NCBI RefSeq assembly: GCF_033439725.1
Contig: NW_026944385.1
Location: 1,893,001 to 1,957,000, forward strand
Reading direction: 5' to 3'
Source: Neurospora tetraspora
Taxonomy: Eukaryota > Ascomycota > Sordariomycetes > Sordariales > Sordariaceae
Length of the DNA stretch: 64,000 nucleotides
The translations under genes were made by a program, and so were the position numbers. Under the pieces are notes generated by a model. That model saw only the letters and a list, made by a program, of their open reading frames with translations. It was not told the origin of the DNA and did no database searches. Position 1 is the stretch's first letter, and every line of letters begins with the position of its first letter. Positions 20,041 through 30,882 of the stretch are shown piece after piece.

Positions 20041-21726
20041 TTATATGGAGAACCTGCGAGAGGAACGGGTGTAATGAGGATCTAGCAAGCCGGTCGACCT
20101 GTCTTCGACCAAGCTGTGATCATCATCACTGCCGGTCTTCGCCGGCCACGTGTATATACAGCCCTGGCCTGCGGTTACGTTTGGTGGTGAGCCACCCTTA
20201 GTGTCGCACTTGGTCCCCGAAATTCGACTGTGGGTGGTGAAAACCAGGTCGTGAATTTTAGGCAGTATGTGTCTGTGATACGACCGACTCAAATCGTCGT
20301 AGATAGAATCCCCTGGAAATGCAGATTAGCTATATGAATGTGTGTTGGTTCCCCCAATCCATGGCCGAATATTTCACAGAAATGCCGAAGAGGAGTGGGC
20401 TGGGACTTACACATCCATAGCCGGAGAAATTCTACAGATACCGAGAACCATGTCATGATGGTAAGTATCTGGCCATAGGTCCATCTATCCTCCAAGTAGG
20501 ACTGACCCACGAACCGATGTGACTCTGTGCGGGTTTCGTTGAAGATAGCCAGGTCCATCCACATCGACAGGAAGGCCACAGCAGATATGGCTCCTCTGAA
20601 GATACTCTCTGCTCTAGTATGCCGGCCAGACCGATTGCTTATCCTCCCGACAACATACCGGTACCAAGAGAGTATGCAGTAAAGGACTTGATATGCGAGC
20701 CCGAGGGGGAAGATAAGCTGAGAGCTGAGAGTAATAGGACACTTTCCATAGAATATACCAGAAAGGTTTGAGGCCGTAACAGCTGATGTAGCCGGAATTA
20801 TCATCAGCTGGCTGGTAGTAGAAAATACCATTTTCACAGTACACAGCTAGCCAAAGCAGGGCGACACATAAGAGTGCCGCGTTTGGGAACTTCGCCTGTC
20901 TGCCGTACCATGGCCATAGACAGATGAGGACCATTGTAGCAAAATGTTCTCCAATCACCAAGAACCATGGTGAAAAAGTCATGCCATAAGTGGACATTAT
21001 TGGCTTTATCGCCAGGTTGGATGCGATTGCGATAGCCAGGGCAAAATAAAGCGATGCAGTCCAGAAGATTTTGACAAAGTTGTCGAGCATATCCTGATGG
21101 CAGGCGGCAGTTTGGGCGTATGAGATAAACCAACTGAAACGGGCGGAAGCCTGACAACAGATTTTGAACGACAAGCTGAGATAGAAGTGGAGGAGGATAA
21201 AGAGTGTTGTCATGCAAGCTTGTATTATATACGTAAAGTAGACCTGGAAAAGACGCCGATTAGTGGAAGCACATCGTTGGCTTGATAGAAAATGCAACAA
21301 GGACATGTTTTGGTAATTTGAGAGATTCATACTTACACCTATGCCTGCCAAGTCTGGATCGCCTTCCCAGTTGTAATGTCGACAAAAGCTTTTCACGCAT
21401 ACCGAGTTACTGTGCACGATCTTCCACCACAAGCCATCGAACGCGTCGGCGTTACTTTCTCTGTGGTATATATACCAGTCGACTGCCTCGCCAGGTGAAA
21501 GCTTTCCCAGTGTCGTGTTCGAACAAGCGTAGAGGAATATCAACAGATCGGACACTGATGGTAGAGACGTCATGAAAATGTCCTGGTCGAGGAAATATGA
21601 GATTTGAGCAGCTATTGTTCCAGCCGCAGTGCAGTTTCTCTCAGGCTTTAAGTGGTCCAGCGTTAGGTTCTTGAGGGTAATAGGCAGTTTAGCGTAGATA
21701 TCGCTCAGATCCAAGCCTGAAGACAT
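20041..21726 (-). CDS. multi-pass membrane protein, 482 aa, four exons
   Basis: Exons are 21726-21337, 21243-20829, 20782-20411 and 20312-20041; all three introns keep frame. Introns 1 and 3 (93 and 98 nt) have GTAAGT donors. Intron 2 is only 46 nt (GTATTT...CAG), but removing it gives a protein that aligns with the neighbouring copy almost without a gap. The N-terminal ~130 residues form a Cys-containing, probably extracytoplasmic region with N-x-T sites and end in GDPDLAGIG. About seven hydrophobic spans follow (for example FTYIIQACMTTLFILLHFYL and MVLICLWPWY), then a ~90-residue polar tail. Similar 'Cys ectodomain plus membrane' proteins are common and uncharacterised in ascomycetes. The gene is convergent with its paralog and the stop codons are 13 bp apart. 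Confidence 0.7.
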
Positions 21727-22820
21727 GGTCGCAATTTCAAGGATAACTGTAGAAAGATGACAGCCATCTGGTTTACAAAAGGCGTCGCGTATCTCTTGTT
21801 TACAAGGGCGAGGCTATTATATCTCGAGACTCGAGGGCGAACCAGCATCCCAAAGAGCGACACAGAAGCCAGGAAGCCAGTACAAGACCACTTGTACCTC
21901 ATCTTGGCCACCATCCTGATGGACGTGGGGGGTGGGTCATGTTGCACATGTGGTCCTCGAAAACCGAGTCCTCCAGTCGCCTTGGGGTCGTCTTCGAGGG
22001 TTCCCAAGTAAATTTCTTCAAATGCCATGGTGAAAGCTGTACCGTAGGAACTCGTGGCGTTCGTTTTCGGGATCCAGCAGGGAAGCACATTCAGCATTGC
22101 GAACATGCTCGAATATCATCAAAACCCAAACCCTAAGACACTCAAGCTGCGTCTATGTAATTGCCATTCGTTGGAGCCGATAGATTCTGCCGCAGACTGC
22201 TGGATCCCGAAAACCAACTCCTCGAGTTTCTACGGTAGGTCATAGCACCGTGAGGATGTTTGCCAGCACGGGAAAGTCCACGGCGTGCATTGTGTTAGGA
22301 GGCCGCTAGGTACGTCCGTAAGTCGGGGGCTCGGGGGCTCGGGCCCTGAGCAGAGTACTTTGTTGATTGTGCAACCAAGTATCCGATTGTCGATGTCTCG
22401 TTTCATCTGGTTGCGGGCCACCGAACTTACAGATGGAAGAGTTGAAGAGTTGAAGAATGAAGACGAACGGTTGAAGTCAACTTCCCCACTAACGTCAAGT
22501 AATCCACCGTGCAAGCCCCATAGGGCGGTCCAGCCTCATTCAGTTCCCCACCTCCCCACGAACTGCACCCCTTTTGCGCCACACTGCCCCACGCAGCAGT
22601 CGTCATCGGCGGATAGGCAGCACTCCACAGCGCTTCAGGCGGTCGGTCATCCAGCCGCCTGTCGCAACCGCCAATCTTCCCCGCAACAACAACAACAACA
22701 ATCAACAACGAACGAAACAACAAAAATCACCATCACATCACCCACCTCAAACCTAGACCAAAAACACACAACAAAACAAACCAACTCATCCCCGCGTACC
22801 ACACGCCCCCCACCACCAAA
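21727..22820. other. intergenic stretch with a 41-bp inverted duplication
   Basis: This holds the promoter of the 21726 gene and, to the right, the CA-rich leader of VPS60. A minus-strand open frame (22106-21705) has some protein character near CWIPKTN and a hydrophobic patch, but I cannot tie it to a family. The CWIPKTN-encoding segment (22040-22080) recurs inverted at 22197-22237, which suggests scraps of a broken duplicated gene. Confidence 0.35.
22040..22237. repeat. 41-bp inverted repeat, 116-bp spacer
   Basis: The minus strand of 22080-22040 and the plus strand of 22197-22237 share CTGCTGGATCCCGAAAAC, then a stretch ending CTACGGTA, with about five mismatches in 41. In both arms the same frame reads CWIPKTN, then S-YG, so the copies preserve coding sense. 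Confidence 0.6.
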
Positions 22821-23480
22821 ATGAACCGCCTCTTCGGCACCTCCTCCAAACCCACCGCCCCAAAACCCACCCTCACAACCGCCATCACCTCGCTCGACAC
22901 TCGCCTCTCCTCCATCGACGTGAAACTCGCCTCCCTCACCGCCGAACTATCGGGGTACCAAACCAAACTCTCCAAAATGCGCGACGGCCCGGGCAAGACC
23001 GCGCTAAAGCAAAAAGCGCTCAAAGTCCTGCGGCAGCGCAAACAATACGAAGCCCAGCGGGACCAGATCCAGTCGCAGGTGTGGAACATGGAGCAGGCGC
23101 AGACGATGCAGGACAATCTCAAGAACACGATGGTGACGATCGATGCGCTTAAACAGACCAATAAGCAACTGAAGAAGGAGTATGGGAAGGTGGATTTGGA
23201 TAAGATTGAGAGGCTGCAGGACGAGATGGCGGATTTGCTGGATGTGGGGAATGAGATCCAGGAGAGCTTGGCGAGGAGTTATGAGGTGCCGGAGGATGTG
23301 GATGAGGAGGAGCTGGATGCGGAGCTGGAGGCGTTGGGACAGGAGGTGGAGTTGGAGAGGGAGATGTATGGTGGGATGGAGGGGGCGGGGGGTGTGCCGA
23401 GTTTTATGCAGGATGAGGTGCCGGAGTTTGTTGATGAGGAGCCGAAGGTGGGGGGGAAGGTGAAGGAGGTTGCTGGTTAA
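22821..23480 (+). CDS. vps60: ESCRT-III-associated protein Vps60 (CHMP5 family), 219 aa
   Basis: This is a Snf7-family protein of typical length and charge distribution. It begins MNRLFGTSSK, as Vps60/CHMP5 proteins do. A basic N-terminal helical hairpin (roughly residues 20-150, with KALKVLRQRKQYE, then QVWNMEQAQ) is followed by an acidic C-terminal half (DVDEEELDAELEALG) and a PSFMQDEVPEF tail that fits the Vta1-binding region. In yeast and animals Vps60 works at endosomes, where it binds Vta1 and stimulates the Vps4 ATPase during multivesicular-body sorting. It is one uninterrupted exon. The leader just upstream is A/C-rich, as is usual for well-expressed fungal genes. The next gene is convergent. 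Confidence 0.92.
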   Translation: MNRLFGTSSKPTAPKPTLTTAITSLDTRLSSIDVKLASLTAELSGYQTKLSKMRDGPGKTALKQKALKVLRQRKQYEAQRDQIQSQVWNMEQAQTMQDNLKNTMVTIDALKQTNKQLKKEYGKVDLDKIERLQDEMADLLDVGNEIQESLARSYEVPEDVDEEELDAELEALGQEVELEREMYGGMEGAGGVPSFMQDEVPEFVDEEPKVGGKVKEVAG

Positions 23481-24097
23481 TAAGGAGGGGGTTGATGATT
23501 GTGCTGCGAAGGGGATGTGATGGGAAGGCATTATGGAGGGAAGGGTTGGGTTAGGCCGCTTCGGGAGTCACACGATCGAAAGTTGAACGAGCTTTGGGAT
23601 CGGAGTTGTGGCTTGGATGGTTTCGGGGACGAAGGGGGGCATTTTCAGACATCGGTTGAAGCACATACATATACCAGGACGAGAGGCGGAACTATAGTCG
23701 AACGATGCTTTCTATTCGGTGCTTTCAACGGGAAGATGTATTTGGGTTCAGTCACTTGTGATCGAGGCATACAGGACATCAAGGAGACAAGCATTCAAAT
23801 ACAGATAACAACACTTCCATTGAGCACATACCCTGCCCTGCTCTATGGCTAAATTCCATGAGAATAGCCAACACGACTATCGTCAAGTTCGTAAACAATA
23901 CCTAATAACAATGATGCGCGTTCGCAAAAATAACAAGACTCCTTGCCATGATCTTGTGACCTGGCACTAACCATCCAACGCCTGTGCTCCATACAATCTG
24001 TACTACCAAACTGGGCTAACTTTTGACAATGACGTCCCGTCCTAAACAGCTGGGTACTAAACTACAGAAGAAACTTGCCCCCTAAAACACGCTCGAA
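23481..24097. other. convergent 3' ends, no gene seen
   Basis: This holds the 3' untranslated ends of VPS60 and of the F-box/WD40 gene, in opposite directions. The 23499-23852 frame has no protein-like pattern. Confidence 0.4.
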
Positions 24098-24428
24098 TTA
24101 CTGCACGGTATCAAAGAACCGACTAGCCTCCTCCAACTCCTTGTCGCCGTTACAGAAATCCCACCCGACGATGTAACTGGTTTGACTACAACAGATAATC
24201 CTCCGGGCATCGTACTGCAACTTAAACACCCTCGGCGCATTTTCTTCAGCCGGTGCTGTGGGGATATGCGGATGATGACGCCCACCTGCCATAGGCGGGA
24301 GCTGAGGTTGTTGCGCTGGTGCTGCTATGACAGCATCCGCTGGAGCAACCGGCACCTGTGGTAGCGAGACTTGCGTGACAACAGGTTGGCCTGCCGCTGC
24401 TCCTGCCGCCAGTGCTGCTGCTGCCGCT

Positions 24429-24460
<32 letters not shown>

Positions 24461-27126
24461 ACCGGTCCCAATGACGCCGTTGCTGCCAGTAGCAGCAGCA
24501 GCAGCAGCAGCAGCAGCGTTAGCAGCCATGACATTTTCTTGGTTGCGGGTTAATTCACTTCGAGTCCGACCGTGGTTCCACTGATTCTGAATATGAGCAC
24601 CAGTCCACGCAGTTCGCAACTGAGCCCGCAAGTTCGGGTCGGACTGCCGGTTGAGCGCTCGGTCCACCATGTGGCGTAGAGAGATAATCTCGGGGCGAGC
24701 CTGAAGAAGATTTCTAAAAGCCGTTGGGCCGCTTTGGACAGCGCCGTGTACCATCTGCTCGTATTCAAGCAGGGTAGCTGGGTCCAGTGGCTCGGGCGCC
24801 CTTCCAGCCACGGGTCCAGGAGGAGCACTTGCGGTCCGCGAGGAGCCAGCAGCTGTGTGAGGGTTTGTAGGCGCGGGCATGCTCGCTGCAGTCAACCCAG
24901 AACGCATGCTTGGATGCAGTGGAATCCTGCCAGGCACATCGGGCGGCCCGTCGTCTCGTCTCGAAGCCGCTTCAGCAGCCTGTTCATGTCTGAGGTGATG
25001 CTGTGGCCGCCATACACCCTCCGAATCCCTCCTCCAGATGATAATGGTGGTGTCGTAGCTTCCACTAACGATACGACCAAACCTGCCACCGCCGCCGCCG
25101 GGTGGTAGCTTGGCTCCAGTCGCGCAAACGTCCTGCGGTTTGCTAGAGCCAGCATTGGTCTTGCGACGTGTCCTCTGATTGTCGTTTTCGTCAATCTCGC
25201 CTGCTTCCACAGCCTGGTAATAAGCCTTGTCGACCTCCTTGGCTTTGATCAAGTCTTCCTCTACGCTGTACGGATGGTCGCCAAACCCGGCTTGTACTGT
25301 CCGCACCAGCGCCGTGTGGCCCTTCAGAGTCGTCACCTCCAGACCCGTCTGGCAATCAAAAATCTTGACTTCGTTGTCACTGCTACCGCTGACAATACGC
25401 CGGCCATCATACTGTACACAGGCTATGCCCTTGTGGTGTCCTATGATGGTACGTTGGACGTCTTGGGTGGGCCAGTCCCATACCTTGATGTATCGGTCGC
25501 CACTGGCAGAAACGATTTCTCTTTCGTGAATCTGCACTGCATTGACAGCCGCGCTATGGCCAATGAGGGTGCCAATCATGGTCCACGGCGCTATTACAGG
25601 CGCGTCCTCGATACCTGGGGGAATATTGTAGCCTACATTGACGGTTGTACCGACTTGGTCGATGGGATAGCCCAGGTCGCCATGACGAAGCGGCCTTCGG
25701 TTAAAGACCTTGATGGTTTTGTCCTTGGAGCATGTTACCAGGATGCGCTTGTCAAACTTGACGTTGAGAACGGATTCCTGGTGGGCGTGGCGGAGCACCT
25801 CGATTATTTCTCCGGTGGAAAAGCGCCAGATGATGACATCGGAATCGGAGCTGCCAGAAACGATTATGTCCTCGTCCGGGCTCGAGTCGAACTGGAGACA
25901 GAGAACGGAGCGACGGTGACCCTTGAGCGTCCGCAAGCAACGTCTGCTCGTCATGTCCCACACCTTGATGGTGAGATCCCTGCTGCCGCTGACGAGGAAC
26001 TGGGGGTTATACTGGATGCTGTAGATGCATTCGCGGTGGCCTTCGTCGGGATAGTCCGGATGGGGTAGCTGGAAGTTTGTGTATTTGCCGTGCTCCCAGT
26101 TGGCCTCGAGTCGCCGGCGCATAGTATACAGATACTTCCAGTCGATCTTGTATCGGCGATCGTTGGCGTCCCACCACCACATAGTCGTCTTTTGCAATGT
26201 TCCGGGAAGGACGGGGATCTTGTGAGTCATGCTGTCTCTGTAACGTGTGGTAGCAGACTGCTGCGGCGGTGGGCTCATGGCCCGTCCCTTTCCCTTGTCC
26301 ACTCGTCTACCTCTCCCGTTGAAATCGCCGTGCTCACTCGTCCGCGAGCGGGCTACACCGGAACCACCACCACCAAAGATACTCGAACCCGCCATATCGA
26401 TATCGGAAGGCTCATCACCCAGGGACATTTTGGTATCCTCGTCAGCGGGCAACATGGGGGGTGATGCCTTGGCAATGGCCCTCCTCTTGTGGACATGTCC
26501 GTCTTCTTCGGATCGGTATTGCTCAAGATGGCTGGGGGTGGGTATGGGAGTCTGGTTCATCTTTTCTTCGGCGGCAGCAATCTCATCCATCAGAGCCTTA
26601 AAGCCCTCCATGTAGTAAAGATGCTGCCATAGCTTTCTATCCATGGCAAGCTCGTACCAAACTCGGCAGGCGCGGGCGACATTGATGAGGGAGATGGGGT
26701 CGAGGTACCCCAGAATCTTTAGACATATTTCGGCTGGGAGATAGCGCACAAAGTCGATGTACAGTCGGGGATAGAGTTGTGTTTCGACGATTTGAGAGAT
26801 GACGCTCGTGGGGAGGTCGTTGAGGAGCGCCATGGCGAGTTCTAGGAGAGAAGCGCAGCAGGTCAGTTGGACTCGTTTGGACCGTTTGGGTAAAACAAGA
26901 AGGGGGAAAAGAAGGGCCAACCTGTCTTGTTTTCCATGGAGAGGCCCGAGATGTGTTGGATCAGCCAGGGTGGGATGTCCGAGGCTTGGCGCGACGATGG
27001 ATGGGGGCAAGGAGAGGTGTCGCGGGATTTGAGGCAGGAGGAATTGGCCTGGGGATTCAGAGGGTCTTCCGAGTAGCCTTCATCGGGCTGGATGTGGTGT
27101 TGGTTCCGTGGAGGAAAGCCGGCCAT
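24098..27126 (-). CDS. fwd-1: F-box/WD40 protein, probable FWD-1-type SCF substrate receptor, 982 aa
   Basis: Exon 1 is 27126-26922 and exon 2 is 26841-24098; the 80-nt intron (GTTGGC...CTAG) restores MENKTELAMALLNDLP. A dimerisation-like helix (about 70-100) precedes an F-box near 105-150 (YLPAEICLKILGYLDP). WD40 repeats start near 340, with SGSRDLTIKVWD, SGSSDSDVIIW, TCSKDKTIKVF, SASGDRYIKVWD and SGSSDNEVKIFD visible. A final blade (FKLQYDARRIICCSQTSYIV) comes only after ~280 residues of low complexity with poly-Ala and Ala-Thr runs. F-box/WD40 proteins of this kind bind phosphorylated substrates for SCF ubiquitin ligases; FWD-1 targets the clock protein FRQ in Neurospora. The layout and length fit FWD-1, but I cannot exclude another F-box/WD40 paralog. 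The start at 27126 has a good AACATGG context. Confidence 0.8.
24424..24460. repeat. hexanucleotide (GTTGCC)n inside the F-box/WD40 gene
   Basis: About five to six perfect units. They encode alternating Ala-Thr on the minus strand, in frame. Confidence 0.8.
24491..24518. repeat. trinucleotide (AGC)n inside the F-box/WD40 gene
   Basis: About nine units. They encode a poly-Ala run on the minus strand. Confidence 0.8.
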
Positions 27127-28473
27127 GTTGTTTGGTAATTCGGGTTTCGCGAGATGGAAGAGCGGAGAAGCGGGAAGCTGAATGGGGGTCGCTGAGGGTC
27201 TAGGTTGTCGGCCGGGGAAAGCTCCGTAGAATGGGGGGGGCTTGTTGATGAAAATGGAAGAAGCAGGAGCCTGAAAGGGATTGGCAGCCAGTTAGGGCAT
27301 CTCTAGTCTTGACTGGCTCTTTGACTAATGCACAGGGCCACCTAGTCGACGATGCGATGGAGATGACGGGACGGATCGATGGTGGGCGGGTATGGCGGGC
27401 GGCGGGTAGGTGAGCGGGTTCAGGTGTCAGTCCACTGCAAGCCAGGATTGCGTTCTGTAGGTGATCGGGAGTGGTTCGTTGGTGAGGTCGTGTCAGCGTC
27501 AGTGCTGTGCGTCTCTTGGTGACTAGCCCAGTCCACTTCAGTCAAGAATGCGCAATCGGATCCAAACGCAATCGACTGTTGCTGGCGACCCGACTCTCTC
27601 TTCCGCTGTTCCAAAGTGGAGTGGAAGACGATGGTGGACGACGACAGTGTTGGTGGTTGGTCAGTAACAGAACCTGGACCTGAAAGAAATGACAGCTGCA
27701 AGCAAGAAAGGGAAGCAATGCTGGGATGATCAGATCAGGTTCGAGATCAGGGCAGCTTCACCCGACATGGACATGATGCACGGGACAGATGCACTGGCGC
27801 CTGGGCAGGAATCTGGGCGAGGGCGGGCCATTGGGCAGCTTCAACTGTCACGCAGCTACAAATCCCAGGGTTCGGGTTACATATGGACAAAACAAACAAA
27901 TTTCAACTGAATGCACGCTTGAAATGACAAACAAGGGGCCCTTGAAAGAAAGCTGGCTGGTGGAGACGTTTGTCCCGCTGTTTCACGGCGGAGAAGTGGG
28001 TCCCCAATGCTGATCTAATCAACTGCCCTGGGCCTTCCATGCCCGTCGCTTTGTCACGACAACGTCCAATTCCAGATCAATTTCGAGCTTTTTTTTCTCT
28101 TCCTCCCTTCGCTTCACCTTCAGCCCCTGCCATCACACCGGCAGCAATCACCACAACTACTTTTCAGAAATCATGATGTTGGGCCATGCCACAGTCAGCC
28201 CGTTGTTTAACGGTTCCTTCGCCTCCTACATCGCAATTAGCGCCATCTGCTTCTCTTGGAGATGAGGCCCAACATCTTCAACGGTTAAACCCAGCGAGGC
28301 TTTCATCGTGATTGTTTACTTATGACCCAAACGGGAAGAAGCCCCTGAGCTTCTTGTACAAGTGGGTCCTTTGACCTGATGCTGGTTTTGTCTACCATCG
28401 TCAAATTGTTCAGAGCTACATCTAGCAAAACTACATTCACAACTCATCACCACCATGTGATGCCATCCCCATC
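27127..28473. other. intergenic stretch, no supported gene
   Basis: This is the promoter and probable leader of the F-box/WD40 gene, then unassigned DNA. Short frames near 27.7-28.2 kb lack any family pattern. The right end is the 3' flank of the FMN enzyme. Confidence 0.4.
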
Positions 28474-29970
28474 TCACAACTTACTCTTTTCATTCAACAA
28501 CCCATAAACCCTCGGCCCACTCTCCAACAAGCTCCCATCAATCTCCTCCACACTCCTCACCCCCATCACATTCATCAGAATATCAAAATCCGCCAACAGA
28601 CTCCTCAACACATGCCGAACCCCTTCCTCCCCCATGATGGCCAACCCCCAAATCCACAGTCTCCCAATAAACACAAACTTGGCTCCCAGCGCCAAAGCCT
28701 TCATCACGTCCGCCGCCCCCCTCACCCCGCTATCAAACATGACCGTGAACCCCTTCCTCTCCCCGACCGCCTTCACGATACTCTCCAACGCATCCAAACT
28801 GCCCACCGCCCCATCTACCTGTCTTCCCGCATGATTACTAACCACCACGCCCTCAAACCCCAAATCCGCCGCCTTTTTTGCGTCGTTCACGCTCTGAATC
28901 CCCTTGATCAAAAAGGGCTTATCCTTCCCCGCAATCTCCTGCCACTTCTCGCGCGCCCAAACCGCCTTCTCCCACGACCACGCCCGGCCGTGCCAGATGG
29001 TATCGATCCACATCGTCGCGGCCCTCACGGGATCTTTGGCGGCATCAACCCCAGCTTCCCGCATCCGTTTCTGAAAAACGGGATCCGTGAACCCCAGTTC
29101 CCCGCCGATGCCGCGGTAGAAAGCATAATTGCTCGTTGCGACATCATCATGTCGCCAGCCTAGCTGCGCCGTGTCGGTGGTGAGGATACATGCTTCGAAG
29201 CCGGACTCGTGCGCCCTCTTGAGCAAGTTCAAGGTCAACTCGTCGTCGTGAGGCATGTAAAGCTGGAAAAACCGCGGCGCTTCAGGAACTTTTTGCGAGT
29301 TTTCATTCCCCCCATCCCCATCCCCCTCCACATCCAGGTTCTTATTCACTTCAAACCGGTTGGCTCTCCCCTCATCATTAGCCGCTCCCACCTCCTCAAT
29401 CGGATAACTCCCCGCCGTTGACAGAGAATACACCAGCCCCAACTCTCCCGCCGCCTTGGCGACCGCTAGCTCCCCCCGGTCGTGATAGATCTTGTTGATT
29501 CCCACAGGCGCGATGCCGAACGGGGCGGAAACTTCCCATTTCCCGTTGTTATCAAAGAGCTTGGTGCGCGTGGACCGCTCGTTGGTGTCGATTAGTTGTC
29601 TCGGCACGAGCTTGTGGCGGAAGAAGGCTTGGCGGTTGGCGAGGTGCGTGTGCGAGAGCCCGGCGTTGGAGGAGGCGTAGAGATAGCCGTTTTGGGAGAG
29701 TTTGCGGGAGGCGAGGCGTTCGAGGACGTCGGGGTCTGTTTTGTTTCATTGCGCACGCAGGGTTAGGTACCGACCGGCCATTGAGGTTGGTTGGTTGATG
29801 AGAGAGAGAGGGGAAGAGAGGTGGGAGAGGGAGAAAACAAAAAAGGAGAAAGACATACGGGTATTAAACGGCGGCAGCTCCCCCTCGTTATACTTCCAAA
29901 ACATGTTCCGCTGGTAGAGACCCCATTGGGGGGTGTCGCGGTTCTTGATGTGGGGGGATTTGGCGTCCAT
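28474..29970 (-). CDS. FMN-dependent 2-hydroxy-acid oxidase/dehydrogenase, lactate-oxidase-like, 457 aa
   Basis: Exon 1 is 29970-29859 and exon 2 is 29735-28474; the 123-nt intron has GTATGT and ACAG ends. The TIM-barrel family hallmarks are in order: APFGIAPVGI, FFQLYMPHD, the TTDTAQLGWR stretch, Lys in FLIKGI (~315), the catalytic His in SNHAGRQVDG (~338), DSGVRGAADV and the FMN phosphate-binding GAKFVFIGR (~385-394). There is no cytochrome b5 domain and no targeting peptide, so it is closer to cytosolic or peroxisomal lactate oxidase/monooxygenase types than to cytochrome b2. The expected reaction is oxidation of a 2-hydroxy acid to a 2-oxo acid. An acidic Gly-rich insert near 175-190 is unusual. 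A GTAAGT overlaps the last codons, so a short extra 3' exon is possible. Confidence 0.85.
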
Positions 29971-30882
29971 CTTTGTGCGAACTGCGAATGAGTCGTCGTT
30001 CGTGCAATGAGCTTCGTTATGCGAAGATTTGTGTCGGTGCTTGTCTAACAAGTAGGGTTCTCAACTGAAGTGAGGTGAGTAAGAGAAGTACTGTCAAATG
30101 TCTTGGCTCAAGACGAAAAAAACAGAAAAAAAAAATCCAGGAGTCAAGACAAGCTTTGTACCTGCCGGAGTTGACATGAACGGGCGGGCCGCAGATGCAG
30201 ATCGATGATCGTCTCGCCTTTCCGAAGTCGTGACGTCAAGGGACGGTAATGCAATCAAGGTATCGTCTGAACAAGCACCACTTGCATCTGCATATTTGTA
30301 ATCTGGTGGAACTCGTGGAACTCGTGCAGGAAAACTTCATTCGTGGTCTGTTCGTGGCTGTCAATTGTCGGTGCCGATACGGTCGATGTGGTCGACCCGA
30401 AGAAGGTGAGGGAGACAATCATCGACGTCGACGACTTCCATGTATGCCGATGAGCCGGATATGAGCCGCATTACTATCAGTGTGAACGCGGCACCGATCG
30501 TCGGACCTGGGAAGACAAATCAGTAGAACTTTTCGCCATCATCAAAATTAAGCATGTAGAACACGACGTGGATAACAACGACTAGCGATATCATCGAGAA
30601 GTAAAACATACTAAATTACACAACAAATTGCTGCAGCTAGGGTATCGAAGGCATTCACAACCACCAGTCTCACTAGATCGCTACCGTAGCTAGTAGCCAT
30701 CACAATCTCATCGATAATCTTCCAGTGATCCAGTCAAATCATATTCACAATATCATAACTCATAAAGTCATTAACAACAATTCCGTCCTGCTAACCAAAA
30801 ACCTCGTCCAGAAACTGCCAAAAACAAGCGCCAAAACCTTGAATCCAATCACACTGATCCATCACTTCCTGGATGTACCCTC
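29971..30882. other. intergenic stretch, no supported gene
   Basis: The promoter region of the FMN enzyme lies on the left and the 3' flank of the repeat protein on the right. No domain-bearing frame was seen. Confidence 0.4.

Noticed and set aside
21705-22106. 133-codon minus-strand frame with some protein-like character
   Set aside because: It overlaps the start of the 21726 gene and matches nothing I know. It is kept only as the inverted-repeat observation.
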